Below, piece by piece: positions 1 to 10,959 of a stretch of DNA of 64,000 nt. Source of the stretch: Odobenus rosmarus divergens (lineage: Eukaryota; Chordata; Mammalia; Carnivora; Odobenidae). The first letter of the stretch is position 1, and the number at the start of each line of letters is the position of its first letter. The stretch covers positions 197,214 to 261,213 of the forward strand of contig NW_004451506.1 of NCBI RefSeq assembly GCF_000321225.1, read 5' to 3'. The position numbers and the translations under genes are program-made. The notes beneath the pieces were generated by a model. It worked only from the letters and a program-made list of their open reading frames with translations, ran no database searches and was not told the origin of the DNA.

Positions 1-1290
1 ACAGAATCATTTCCAAGATAATGAAGACACAATTGAAGGTGAGCACTATAAAAATAGTAGAAGAGATAATCAGAGAATATCCTTAGGATATTCTATCCTA
101 TGAAAGGATTTCTTTATAGAGAACATACCAAAGGTACACACCATAGAGAAAATACTAATAATTTGATTACATTAAATTAAAGAATAACTATTCCTCAAAA
201 AAAGTTTGGAAAGATAAACCACAAACTGGAAAAAATTGCAACACACATAGTCAACAAAAAACCTTTACCTAGAATCCACAGAGATGTTTATGAATCATTA
301 AGAAAAAGACAACCCAGTGGGGGGGAAAATGGGCAAAAGAAATAAAGTGACATTTCATAGAAAGGTAAACACAAATGGATTATATAAAAAATGCTTAATC
401 TTATGTGTACTCATTTGACACAAATTAAAACCCCAAGATACCATTTGACACTCCCACTAGATTGGCAAAATATTTTTCATTAGTTAACATCAAGAGTTGG
501 CAAGGATGTGGGTCAATGGGAACTCTTCTTAACTGCAGTTGTGAGAGTAAACTAGAATGATTACTCTGGAAAACAACTTGTCATTATGTGATAACTTAAA
601 TAGGTGTATAACCTACCACCTAACTTTGCCATCCCCAGGTTTAAACCCTAGAAAAATGCTTACATATAGAAGCCGGAGGAGTTATGAAAAAGAATGTTCA
701 TAATGATATTGTTTGCAATAGCAAGAAAACAAACAAAACCAAAAAACCTGGAGTCTATACAAACATTCATCAGAATTTGGATAAATAAATTGGTATATAT
801 TATTCATACAATAGAATACTATACAACATGAAAAATTAATGAAATAAATATGGCACTCAACAAGGATGCATCAGAAAAACCTTTTGAACAAAAGAAGCAA
901 ATCACAGAATTTACAACAGGATTCAATTTATGAAAGTTCAATATAAGCCAATCTATACACACACACACACACACACACATATCTGGAATATATATACACA
1001 CACATTCATATGTGGAATATATGTATATTCAAAAGAAACAAGGAAATTCTTAGCAAAGAAGCAGAATAGAGGTATCTCTGCAGGAGAGGGAGGGGAATGT
1101 AAACAGAAAAGGAAACGTGAAGCTTCTAGAGGACTACAAATGTTTTATTTCTTAGGTTGGGGGCTGGGCAAGCAATAGTTCCTTTTGGTTATCATTTAAA
1201 CTGAGCTGGTAAATGTTCTGTACATTTTTATGAATATTATCTACGTCAGTAAAATTGCATGCATATATATAGATATGTTTATATTGTAGA
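1..1290 (+). mobile_element. Old L1 (L1M-type) ORF2 3' part and 3' UTR
   Basis: Decayed plus-strand L1: a CACAAACTGGAAAAAATTGC block, AATTAAAACCCCAAGATACC, GCAAGGATGTGGGTCAATGG, ATAGAATACTATACAACATG and a 3' UTR-like end with TGGTAAATGTTCTGTACA. The order and wording match ancient mammalian L1 ORF2 ends; the left edge is cut by the window. Confidence 0.85.
957..979 (+). repeat. (AC)n microsatellite
   Basis: Uninterrupted AC dinucleotides, about 11 units, inside the old L1. Confidence 0.95.
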
Positions 1291-2264
1291 AAAAAATCAG
1301 TCTATGATTTTGAGCCAAGAAATAGTTATTGATATATTAGAGAGCTTTAGGCCACCGCACAATGTGTCGTTTGGGGGTTTTATTTTGTTTTTGTTTTTGT
1401 TTTTTTGCACAACTACTGCAAAGTAAAACTGCCTCCAAGTCCGGTAGGAGACTCCTCTTTGGGCACTTATGCTAGTGATCGTGGTCGTTAAAATTTTATT
1501 CCCGATACACCTGCTACTCCCACCCTTGTCCACTGTGTTACTGTTGCAACAAAAAAGCTACCATATAATGTGAGAGCCGTTATTACCAACAGGTCTAGGA
1601 GCGAGGACAGGAAGGGGATGCCTGCTTCAGACTGCCAGGGGAAGCAAACAGATGGTTGGCACTGCCGGGCAAGAGTCAGTGACTGTCCTGTATTTGGGAA
1701 GTGAGCAGACATTAGCTGGAAGATAATCTTCCAGTGCAGGGCCATAGGTGGCAGGTGGCAGAGAGACATTCTCAGAGGCCCCCAGATAAGCAGGCTAAGA
1801 TGACAGAACAGAATCTGAGAGCTCAGGCAAAGCAGCCTGGGCACGGGAATGGCTCCTGGGGCCATTTAAAAGATGAGGTGATAGGCACTAAATGCTGAGG
1901 AAACTCCTAGGGCAGGGCAATCAGTCACTGCCAGGCTTATCTTCTGACAAGGGGTAGGACTCCAGCTTGCAGCTGTAACATTAAAACGTAATGTTTCCAC
2001 TGGGATTTGGTGTGGCAGGTTTCCCTGAAGCTTCGGTTTCACTCAGTTAACTAATTATGAGAGAATGTGACATTGGTATTTACTTTTTCTACAGGGACAA
2101 ATCATTCCCAGCAGGAGAGACAGTTTGTTATTTTTGTTCTGTTTTGTTTTGTCATTAAAAAGAGATTACTTACATGGTAGTAAATAAACTCTTGCTAGAG
2201 GGAATTTTTTTTTTCCTCTATAATTCTATCACTTCACCTTAATGCTGACAATCATTCCTTTTGG

Positions 2265-2500
2265 TTTCCAGAGACCTGGTACATAAATGAGCAAGAGGTG
2301 GGTATTAGATCTGGGTTTGAAAATTAACTCTACCACTTACTAGTGTGATCTTAAGGAAGTTATTTATTTAAGTACCACGAGCCTGTTTAACACATCTACT
2401 GTGTACTATTTGTTCAAGATGAAATGAAGTAACAGTTGAAGTACTTTAGCACAGTGTCTCTGCATAAAAAAAGTGCTCGATAAATTTTGGCCTTTATTCT
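2265..2500 (+). repeat. MIR SINE
   Basis: AACTCTACCACTTACTAGTG TGATCTTAAGGAAGTTATTT (2325-2364) is the MIR core; AGCACAGTGTCTCTGCATAA and GTGCTCGATAAATTTTGG form its end. Confidence 0.85.
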
Positions 2501-2859
2501 CAATGACTCTGATACTGTATTATACAAATAGGAACATTTTACATTTCATTTATGCCTTATATGGTCAGTTTTCTATAGGACCCTGCATCTAATCATGAAC
2601 TGTATCTTCACTTTGTCACTTCAAGCTGCACTGTGTATTAACCATCTTACTCCTCCTCATCCAGATATAAGAAGGTTTCCAATGAAAACACAATATTTAA
2701 TGATAACATAGAAGCCAACAGTTTTCTACCCCTCCTCCATCCCCAGTACACCTTTTAACTTTTCAAAGACAGTAGGCAATGCTGAGCAAACATCACTAAT
2801 CAACTCACATCTCCTCATCCACTGCCTGGACAATAATAGCATTGCGTTTGGGGTGCTTT

Positions 2860-3020
2860 TAGCAAACTGGAAAGATATTGCACAGATGATCTCCCACTTG
2901 AACTCATAATCCCATGAGGTAGGCAGGGTAGGTATGATGAGCTCCACCTTACGGATAAGTAAGTGGTCTAAGAGAGGGTAAATGACAGAGCCATGACATT
3001 CAAGCCTATTTTCTGTGAAA
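2860..3020 (-). repeat. MIR SINE
   Basis: ATAATCCCATGAGGTAGGCA, CTCCACCTTACGGATAAGTA and AGAGAGGGTAAATGACAGAG are a reversed MIR. Confidence 0.7.
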
Positions 3021-3169
3021 GGTAATCTGTGGGAACTGAAAATGCTGGGCATATTGGACTTCAGAAAATTAGATTTTCTCAAGAACAAAGTCTGTTTTGA
3101 AGGTAGCCAGAGCAACCGTTATTAGAGAGAAAAGTAAGATCATTGGTAGTAAGCTAACAAAACAGAAAG

Positions 3170-3300
3170 TCAAGAGGCATGGGGCTTTATATCCCAATTT
3201 CACAATCCCTTTGCCCAATGAGCCTCAGTTTTTCTATTGCCAAATTTGAGAAAGCAAAAATGTTACTTCTTACCATTCTTAAAAGCACACATACTGTAAT
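3170..3300 (+). repeat. Possible MIR SINE
   Basis: ATGAGCCTCAGTTTTTCTAT resembles the MIR core; flanks are diverged. Confidence 0.45.
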
Positions 3301-4184
3301 ATCATTATCGCTTACAGATGTAAGCTTGATAGAATATTCAGGAGGTTTAACGAGAATCACAAAAACATGAACAATTAAAAATGTATAAGCATGAGAAAAC
3401 ATATTTTAAGTGCTAGTAGAAAATCTTGGTGGTAAAAGAAAAGGATAAGAATATTTTACAAGGATACGTGGGCTAGAAGCTGATGGGAAATTAATAAGAT
3501 TAGACAAGTCAGCACTGAAATTTCACATTACATATTTGAGTAATTTTTGGAATTTGCAGAATCAAACCTAGACGCATGGACATGTAATAACTTCTGAAGC
3601 CATGAAAATATAAAAGCCCTCAAATTTGGATAATGTTTCTTTAACTAATCATATATACTAGTTCTTAAAATAATTAATTTGGACAGGCTATTCATACCGA
3701 GCAAGTCTTTCTGGTGATAGGCATTTTTCAAGGACTTCCAATGATGCTACCACCTACTCACCAATAGCTCATAATCCCTTAAGAGTTCCTAGCAAACTAG
3801 AGAATAACAGTTCAGAAGTACCCCCCGACCCACCCCTTGTTTGGGCATAGGGGTTAAGTTCTAATAGATTGGAAGGCCAAAGCAAACAAAAGTCTTTAGG
3901 GGAACCATAGATCAAAATAAAAACAAAACACAAGTTTTGAATCAATGGAACTTGGAAGCCCAAGGATCTCTAAACATGCAATAAAAAACCTAGTCGTACC
4001 AACACCGATGAGCAAAAGAGCATGCCATAATAGATCATCATTAGGTTGTTGGTTACCTAATTCTGACTTAATAGGTCTACACATGATTTGCCCCATGATC
4101 TTCAGAGAATGTGATACATCTTCATGTCAGTATTATGAGAGATTTTATGATATGGCAGAATGTGCCTGCCTAAAACTCCCTCTC

Positions 4185-4790
4185 TTTGCCCTTAACTCAC
4201 TCACTTAACAAGCATTTGTTGAATGTTTGCTATTTGTTGGGACCTGTATCAAAGAACTCACAGGGGAGACAGGTGAATCAAGCATCAAATTTATGTGTTA
4301 AATTCTAGAAGAAAACTATTTCATGCAAATGGTAAGTGGGTCAGAAAGCTCTTAGAGAGGATGAGATGATTAACAAGGTCTCAAATGGTAAGTGTAAACC
4401 ATGTGTATCGCAAAAGGAGTAGCTTCCTGTCACAAAGAACAGCACGGATAAAAGCAGGAAACATGAACACATGGTGAGTTCCAGAAACTAGATGCAATAC
4501 CACATGGCTAGAGGATTCAGCATGGGTAGGAGAAGGGGGAAAAGATGCCAAAAGAAGCAATAAGCAGTAGAAGTAAACAAAGATTCCATCATTTAGGATT
4601 TCCATTCCACATTAAAATACAATATTGGAAATCTGAATACAATGATTGGTCTATTGATAAGATTTCAGCCCATAGGCAATGGGAGTAGATTTTTGCTGTA
4701 GAACAGTGTGGTGTTATCCAAGTGTACAGTGAACTAGAGGATAGAAAACTAGGGTATGGACACCAGTTTTAAAACAATTTTAAAATCCAA
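4185..4790 (-). repeat. L2 LINE remnant
   Basis: CTCACTTAACAAGCATTTGT TGAATGTTTGC (4199-4229) is the reversed L2 tail. Farther on, CATAGGCAATGGGAGTAG fits the reversed L2 body. Heavily diverged. Confidence 0.65.
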
Positions 4791-5079
4791 GTAAAACATG
4801 GAGAGGTCCTAAGCTACAACAATGGGGGTGGAAAAGAGACTAGAGATAAAAGATATATAAAAACCAGAGTTAATAAAATTTAGTGACCAACTAGAATGAG
4901 GGGACGAAGAGGGAAGCTTACAGCAGCTTTCCTGTGTTATACTTAGCTGGCTGAATGCATAATGGTGCCCTTCACTATTTAGGGACAGCATGAAGAGGAA
5001 TGCCAGTAGTACTCAGAGTCCTGGTGTATCTCTCTTTTATAAGATTAATCACATTTCACTTTATATTGCAGGAGGTATG

Positions 5080-5275
5080 TGTCATTCAACCACCCCCTTC
5101 ACCACTAGACATATAAAGCTCTTTGAGGGGGGAAATTCTGTCATATACCACATTGTCTCTGCAAATGGCCCCCAAAGCGTATTTGTATAACATGATTACA
5201 AGTATCACGGACCCACTGTAGACACTTAGTGAACATTTTGGATGAGTGACTGAATAAATGAACTCCCAAAGTTAG
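5080..5275 (+). repeat. L2 LINE 3' end
   Basis: CACTAGACATATAAAGCTCT TTGAGGG (5102-5128), GTGAACATTTTGGATGAGTG and AATAAATGAAC match the L2 3' end in order. Confidence 0.75.
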
Positions 5276-5399
5276 ATGTGACAAAACTATTCATTTTATC
5301 CTTTGAATGAAATAATTGTGTCTTAACTGTGAATAACTCACCTCAGCTGGGTAACAATTCATACCACTACTGACCAGGTTCATTTCAGTCTTCTAATAC

Positions 5400-5575
5400 T
5401 TTTGGCAAATTTCAACATCCAATCTTGAAGGGACTTTTGAGAGTATCTACTACAAACTCTCATTTTAAAGGTGAAAATCTATGATCATCCAGAGAAGTTA
5501 CATGGCTAGCCCCAAGTCACAAAACGTATCCAGTGATGGGACAGAAATCAGGTAGATATATTAAGCTTCAAAATA
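5400..5575 (-). repeat. MIR-like SINE
   Basis: CATTTTAAAGGTGAAAATC, CCAGAGAAGTTACATGGCTA and CAGTGATGGGACAGAAATCA follow reversed MIR order. It lies 226 bp from the DGKI micro-exon. Confidence 0.6.
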
Positions 5576-5800
5576 TCTGTCAACCAAAATGGTTATAATA
5601 GATTTGAAGATACTACAAGATACCATATTTAGCTAGGATTCATTGATTTTTTAAAAGCGCATGACATTTCACACACAAAAAAATACAAGGCCAATGTCTT
5701 AGAAACATTTCCTTGAATAATTCTTTCCTCTGACAGTGAAATGCAAGGAATGGAGCTCAACTTTCAATCTTGAATTAGTATAAGTAAGACAGATTCTTAC

Positions 5801-5826
5801 CGTGATCTTCTGAAGAAACTGGTGAC
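5801..5826 (-). CDS. DGKI: DGKI 26-nt micro-exon (SPVSSEDH)
   Basis: A 26-nt micro-exon on the minus strand. The acceptor is ATCTCGTTTTAG and the donor is CACG|GTAAGAAT. Its first G completes the Gln codon begun by the exon at 32142. It then encodes SPVSSEDH and leaves one G for the next exon, expected to complete Ala and enter the ankyrin-repeat part. I first saw it as an orphan splice-bounded fragment. It was accepted because the residues are those expected in DGKI directly after LSHSRVLQ and because both phases fit. The preceding intron is 26.3 kb. The following intron runs past position 1, and no further DGKI exon is visible in 1-5800. Confidence 0.93.
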
Positions 5827-7229
5827 CTAAAACGAGATAATAAGCATGATAAATGTTTTGTAAATGATACTGATAATTATAAATGCAATAATGATCAAGG
5901 ATAATCTCCTAGAAATAGTACCCCCCAAATTCAATTAAATAGAAAGTCAATATAGTAGAGAGTGTAATTAATTTGTTGGTCGCATGGTATATTCTAATCG
6001 ATCACTCCCAAAGCTTACCTGGATTGGTTGGGTGGTTGGGGTTAATAAAATTTCAGTCCACTGCACCGTGTCACGGGACTGTAACAAACTTAATTAATTC
6101 TGGATTTATGACACACAAATAGAAGTCATAGAAATGTGGTAATGGATGGAATCCTGTGATGTCACCAAAGGCCAGGCCTCCAGAAAATGTAAATAAACAC
6201 TAGATTGAGTGTAAGTAAAAAGAAATCTACTTGGACAGTAAAAAATGAGACAGAAGTAAAATAAATGATATGTACCCTTATCATTATTGTTTTTTGTTTT
6301 CACTCTTTGTGGAATTTAAGGTTTAAGTGAGCACGACATAGACCCTCTGTGTGCTGGCCTCATAGCTCTAAACCATAATGAGGCAAGAGTGCAACCACTG
6401 GAGTCCCACAGAACTTTTATAAATCGATGACTTTTGCACACCATTTGGGGCTCAGCTCCAACTATGTTAGGAAGACACCGATGAAGCATCATATCAATAT
6501 CAATCAATTTTCACAATAAAAAACCTTTCTTTCTCCCTCAGCTGACCACTAATTGAGTTACTCTGAGCAATACAGATACAACCTTGAGGATGAATTCCCC
6601 TCAAGCTTGAAAGATACAGTCTTGACTCTACCAGCTCATTCTTTCCTTGGGATAAAGTGAGACGTATAATTCTGTACTAACAGGTGATAGAATTTTGAAG
6701 GGAAAGGCAAGAAACCAGCCAGGAGGCAACTTCTGTTCTAAATGATCAGCCTGCTGGGGACCATAGCAAGAGGATGACAAAGGGAAATGCCAGAGTTTAG
6801 TAATATGCCCATTAATATAACTAGTGTTGGGGCAAGAATGATTCCATGGATGCACAGCAGTTGAAGGAAGATTTTAGCTACTTCGGAATGCTTGAGAATG
6901 CTTTACTTTATCTACTGATCAGTGATATTTTGTCCATTATGTGACTTATCAGTAAAGTATAAGGACACAGCAGTCATGGGAAAGCCTTGAACTTTCCTTA
7001 GTGGCAAATTGTCAAATCATTTCAACCTTACCAGTCTCTTCAAGTGAACTTTTGCATGTGAAAACAACAGAGGACCCCCAGATTTGGTAGGGGGAAAACT
7101 GGCATCTGGGTGACGGGCACAGGGAGCCCTGAGAGGGAACCTGCCCCAGGCTAAGTCATCCCTGCGGTGTTGGCTGCCTGAGAAGTGCCACTTAGCCTCC
7201 CCAAGTGGGGCAGATCTGGACTCTCTTTG

Positions 7230-7355
7230 GGATTCCCCTGTTTCATACTATCACACACCCATCCTCCCCACTGGGCTGTGAACAAATAGAAAACTAGGAC
7301 CATTTCTTACGTAGTACAGAATGGGCCTCTGATTAACATTTGTTGAATTGAATTA
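7230..7355 (+). repeat. L2 LINE 3' end
   Basis: CACTGGGCTGTGAACAAATA, AGGACCATTTCTTACGTAGT and CATTTGTTGAATTGAATTAA follow the L2 tail layout. Confidence 0.65.
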
Positions 7356-8684
7356 ACGTCAGCACCACCACACTGGTGTTTAGACTCAAACGCATTTTGG
7401 AGCGCCTCAAAAAAATCATCATGTTACCTTCAAACCGCACACAAGACAGGTTTGCCAAGCTCCTAGGCCAGCCATGAGGAAAGGGCCTAGGGAGTGAGAC
7501 AAGCTCCAGGATAGGGATAATGTAAGCACTCCCAAAGCCAAAAGACATCCAATACACCCAGGAACAGAGGCCCACAATCTGCCCTAGTGGTTAGGAAAAG
7601 GAAAGGGGGAGAGAGTGCTGAATAGAAGTGAATGGGATTGAAAGGTGAGTCTAATGAGAAACATATATTTGAAATAAGATCATTTCTTAAGATGCCTAGG
7701 GCATAAAAAGAAGTCAGCAACAAGGTAACATCTTCAGCCCTGGTGTTTTCTGATGGGAGTTAAGCAAAAACACATCTTGGATTGTTGGCAATTAATTTCT
7801 CACAGAGCTCTAGGAACAAAGAAAAATCCATGCCAACAGATAACTAAATGTCTCAGGTAGAAGGCTTGCGAAGCAAGGCTTTTGGTGCCTTTTGTGAAAG
7901 CAAAGCACTAATATTAAATCTGAAAAATTCCAGATGGCTTTGTTAAAGTCCCAAGAGGATGCAATCGTCCAGGCAGTGGGGAAGAACTATCCATTTCAGA
8001 GTGTTTGCTAAGGATTAGTCATGTTGAGTGTCTGTGCGGAATGTTTCCCACATGCCTGGATTTGTGGAATTTTAAGACATATGGAGTATTTCAATCCTCA
8101 CTCAGTATTTCACCTTTCACTCTAACGAGTCACTAAATTATACTACTGAGACATGCACATCATCCATTATTGCTGTAAAGGGGCACAAAAAGTTTTACAG
8201 AACTTAGCCCAGGAGAGAGGAAAACTCATGAAATCAGCAAGAGAAATAGTTATTTTTAAAACAGAGGTTGAACCCCAGGAACAGATAATCTTCCTCAACC
8301 TGACAACTGAAGAATGCAGGAGAGTTCAGTGCTCATTCCTCCCACTGTACCTGCAAGACTTGTGGTTCTGTTCCAGGCTGTTTACTTCTCTTCCATCTAC
8401 ACTTTATTTCGGGGATAGCATTGTTCTCATAATGCAAATTACGACCAGCATTCAAAGAACTCCAGGATTTAGAGTTCTCGCCTCTTTCCTCAGTACCAGC
8501 CTTTTATGACAGTCTGTAGAATATTTACACTTGATTTTGCTTCATTTTGTTTTGTGGGTTTTTTAAAAAAAAAAAATTTTTATTTACATTTCATTAAAAT
8601 TCAGCAAATAACAAAAACAAAGTCCTGGATTTTAAAATCTCTCTCCTGTTTTAAATATTTCTATTTATGTTGATTCAAACCTAA

Positions 8685-9215
8685 ATAATAATGATTATTT
8701 GAGACCCTATTAGGTACCAGGCCCTGTGCCTCATGATGCGGATACAAAGACGAACAGCTACCAATTTCAAGGAATTCAATCTGGTGAAGGAGAAAAATAG
8801 GTAATGATTATAGTGAAAAAAAGTGTAATCATCAAAATATGTATAAAGAGGGAGCATGAGAGAGAGACCCATTCTGTTCCAGAAGAGTGAAAGAGACTTC
8901 AGAAAGCAAGAACCATGGGAACTGGGCTTGGAAGGAAAAGCAGAAGCTTGTTAGGTAAGTAAGAAAGGAGAAGAATGCCCGGCAGAAGCACCAGGCATAC
9001 GACAAGGAATGTGGATAGGAAATTTCATAATACGTTATCAGGCAGACAAGGAACTCAGTGTTGCTAAAACATAAAGGAGTGGTAAGTTAGGACTGGAGAC
9101 AGAAGAGGCAGGGGTTGTTTCATACAGGGCCTGGTGGGCCATTTTGACGTGCTGGTAATTTACCTTCTAAGCTAAATGAAGTGAATTTTGGAAACAGTGA
9201 GGTCATACATTCTCA
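8685..9215 (-). repeat. L2 LINE remnant
   Basis: GAGACCCTATTAGGTACCAG GCCCTGTGCC (8700-8729), CAAGGAATTCAATCTGGTGA, CAGGGCCTGGTGGGCCATTT and GTGAATTTTGGAAACAGTGA are in the order of a reversed L2. Confidence 0.7.
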
Positions 9216-10054
9216 TTGGTGCTTCTGACCAGGCAGGCTGTGCAGATTAGAAGAAAAAAGCAAGAATAAAGGCAGAAGATAAGTTAAAAACTATTACTGC
9301 AAAGCTTCTGTTCTTCTCTTTGAAATTCATGAAAAGTAACAGGGCGAATGAGAAACAAAAAAGGAAGCATCATCTTTGACTAAGCTAGAAGATACCCATA
9401 AACCGAAATCATCTATAAAGAAGAGCTACCAAGTGCAGGAAAAACTGGGCCAAGTTTCCGGGAAACAGAGAAAGCATATTTTGATCTGAAAAGATATGAG
9501 CTACACCATGCACCCTAAAATCTAGCAGAAAGCCCTCCACTCTGAGCCAGGTGTCCTGCTAGTCAGAAGTGGAATCAAAACCCCAGAGGTTAGTGCTGTT
9601 AAAAAAGAATTTGAAAACAGACCCAAAGTCAACTTCCAGCAACACACAAACCCACTATCCCTAATTATCCGTTCCAAACTAACAGTTCCAAAAAGAACTC
9701 CTCCAAAACAAATATGAGTAATAAATAAAAAGGAACCAGCATGCTATCTACACTAAAATACTCCAAGAAGAAAGCAGGATAAGGATCTGCTGACAAACAA
9801 AGCTTACGGTAGAAGTACACTAAAAAGATAATGGTGGGGGCAGGTGAACACTATTAACAGACCTCCATGAAATTTAGAAATGGGAAAAGGGAAGGAGGGA
9901 AAGAAGGAAGGAGTAAAGGATGGTATAGGGCCTCTGTGACCAGAAACATAAAGAAGAAATACAGTGGTTACGAAATAGTCCTAATACTACAGCAGAAAAA
10001 AAGAGCAAACGTTGGTCCAGTCTTAGAATCAGTAAATTATAGAAACAGTTTGGT

Positions 10055-10502
10055 CCATATATACCATGGAATATTACTCAGCCATCAGAAAGGATGAATA
10101 CCCAACTTTTACATCAACATGGATGGGACTGGAGGAGATTATGCTATGTGAAATAAGTCAAGCAGAGAAAGTCACTTATCATATGGTTTCACTTATTTGT
10201 GGAATATAAGGAATAGCATGGAGGACATTAGGAAAAGGAAGGGAAAAATGAAGGGGGGGACACTGGAGGGAGAGATGAACCATGAGAGACTATGGACTCT
10301 GAGAAACAAACAGGGTTTTAGAGGGGAGGGGGGAGGGGGGATGGGTTAGCCCAGTGATGGGTATTAAGGAGGGCACCTACTGCATGGAGCACTGGGTGTT
10401 ATACGAAAACAATGGATCCTGGATCACTACATCAAAAACCAATGATGTATTGTATGGTGACTAACATAACATAATAAAATTTAAAAAATTTAAAAAAAAA
10501 TA
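10055..10502 (+). mobile_element. 5'-truncated LINE-1 3' end, opposite strand to the neighbouring L1
   Basis: Plus-strand L1 3' end. It has the ATTACTCAGCCATCAGAAAG segment near the ORF2 C-terminus, ATCATATGGTTTCACTTATT, a G-rich 3' UTR tract (10323-10345), GAGCACTGGGTGTTATA and a tail of AATAAAATTTAAAA. The last 60 bases are of a 3'-end type that differs from the large L1 beginning 190 bp to the right. Purine-rich sequence precedes it. Confidence 0.9.
10323..10345 (+). other. G-quadruplex-prone tract in L1 3' UTR
   Basis: Four G runs (4, 6, 6 and 3 G) separated by one- or two-base loops. G-rich polypurine tracts are a known feature of mammalian L1 3' UTRs. The C-rich counterpart of the minus-strand L1 is at about 10831-10860. 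Confidence 0.7.
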
Positions 10503-10959
10503 AAGAGCTTGAGGACTCTTCCTGCTTTATCACCACTGCATTGGGAAAAGAATATTAAGAGAAGGTAAAAGATCCATAATAACTAAAAATGTATTAAGAT
10601 ATAAGCCACTGATTTATTCATCCATTCAAGTAACTGCTTTATAGAAGTGTCTTGCTGTTTTTCAGTTTGATTTACTTTTCTGTGAATTTTTTTTGGCTTA
10701 AGTTTTTAATTCCAGTTAATTAACATACATTGTTATATGAGTTTCAGGAGTACAGATATAGTGACTCAGCAATTCCCTACATCACCCTGTGCTCATCACA
10801 AGTGCACGCATTGACCCCCATTACCTATTTACCCCCTCCTCCCCACCCACCTCCACTCCGTAACCATCCCAGTTTGTTCTCTGTAGTTAAGAGTCGGCTT
10901 CTTGATTTGTTTCTGTCTCTCTCTATTTTCCCTTTCCTCATTTGCCTTGTTTCTTAAAT

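Larger units (their letters stand above)
1..5800 (-). other. DGKI: DGKI intron (partial), downstream of the micro-exon
   Basis: This is intron of DGKI in transcript direction after the 26-nt exon; its 3' end is outside the window. It holds an old L1 fragment (about 1-1290), a CA repeat, several MIR copies and two L2 copies, listed separately. Between 1300 and 2260 and between 3310 and 4180 I see no repeat family or gene. The open frame on the minus strand at 1488-1865 (125 codons) matches no family I know and has no splice context. A GTGAG-bounded 51-nt open segment at 5342-5392 was considered as an exon and rejected. Confidence 0.85.

Noticed and set aside
1488..1865. 125-codon minus-strand open frame
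   Set aside because: Hydrophobic but without recognisable family, promoter or splice sites; lies in an intron on the gene's strand with no compatible phase.
5342..5392. 51-nt minus-strand open segment (KTEMNLVSSGMNCYPAE) with a GAG|GTGAGT donor
   Set aside because: The acceptor lacks a pyrimidine tract, and in the DGKI frame (one base carried over from the micro-exon) it hits a stop at once.
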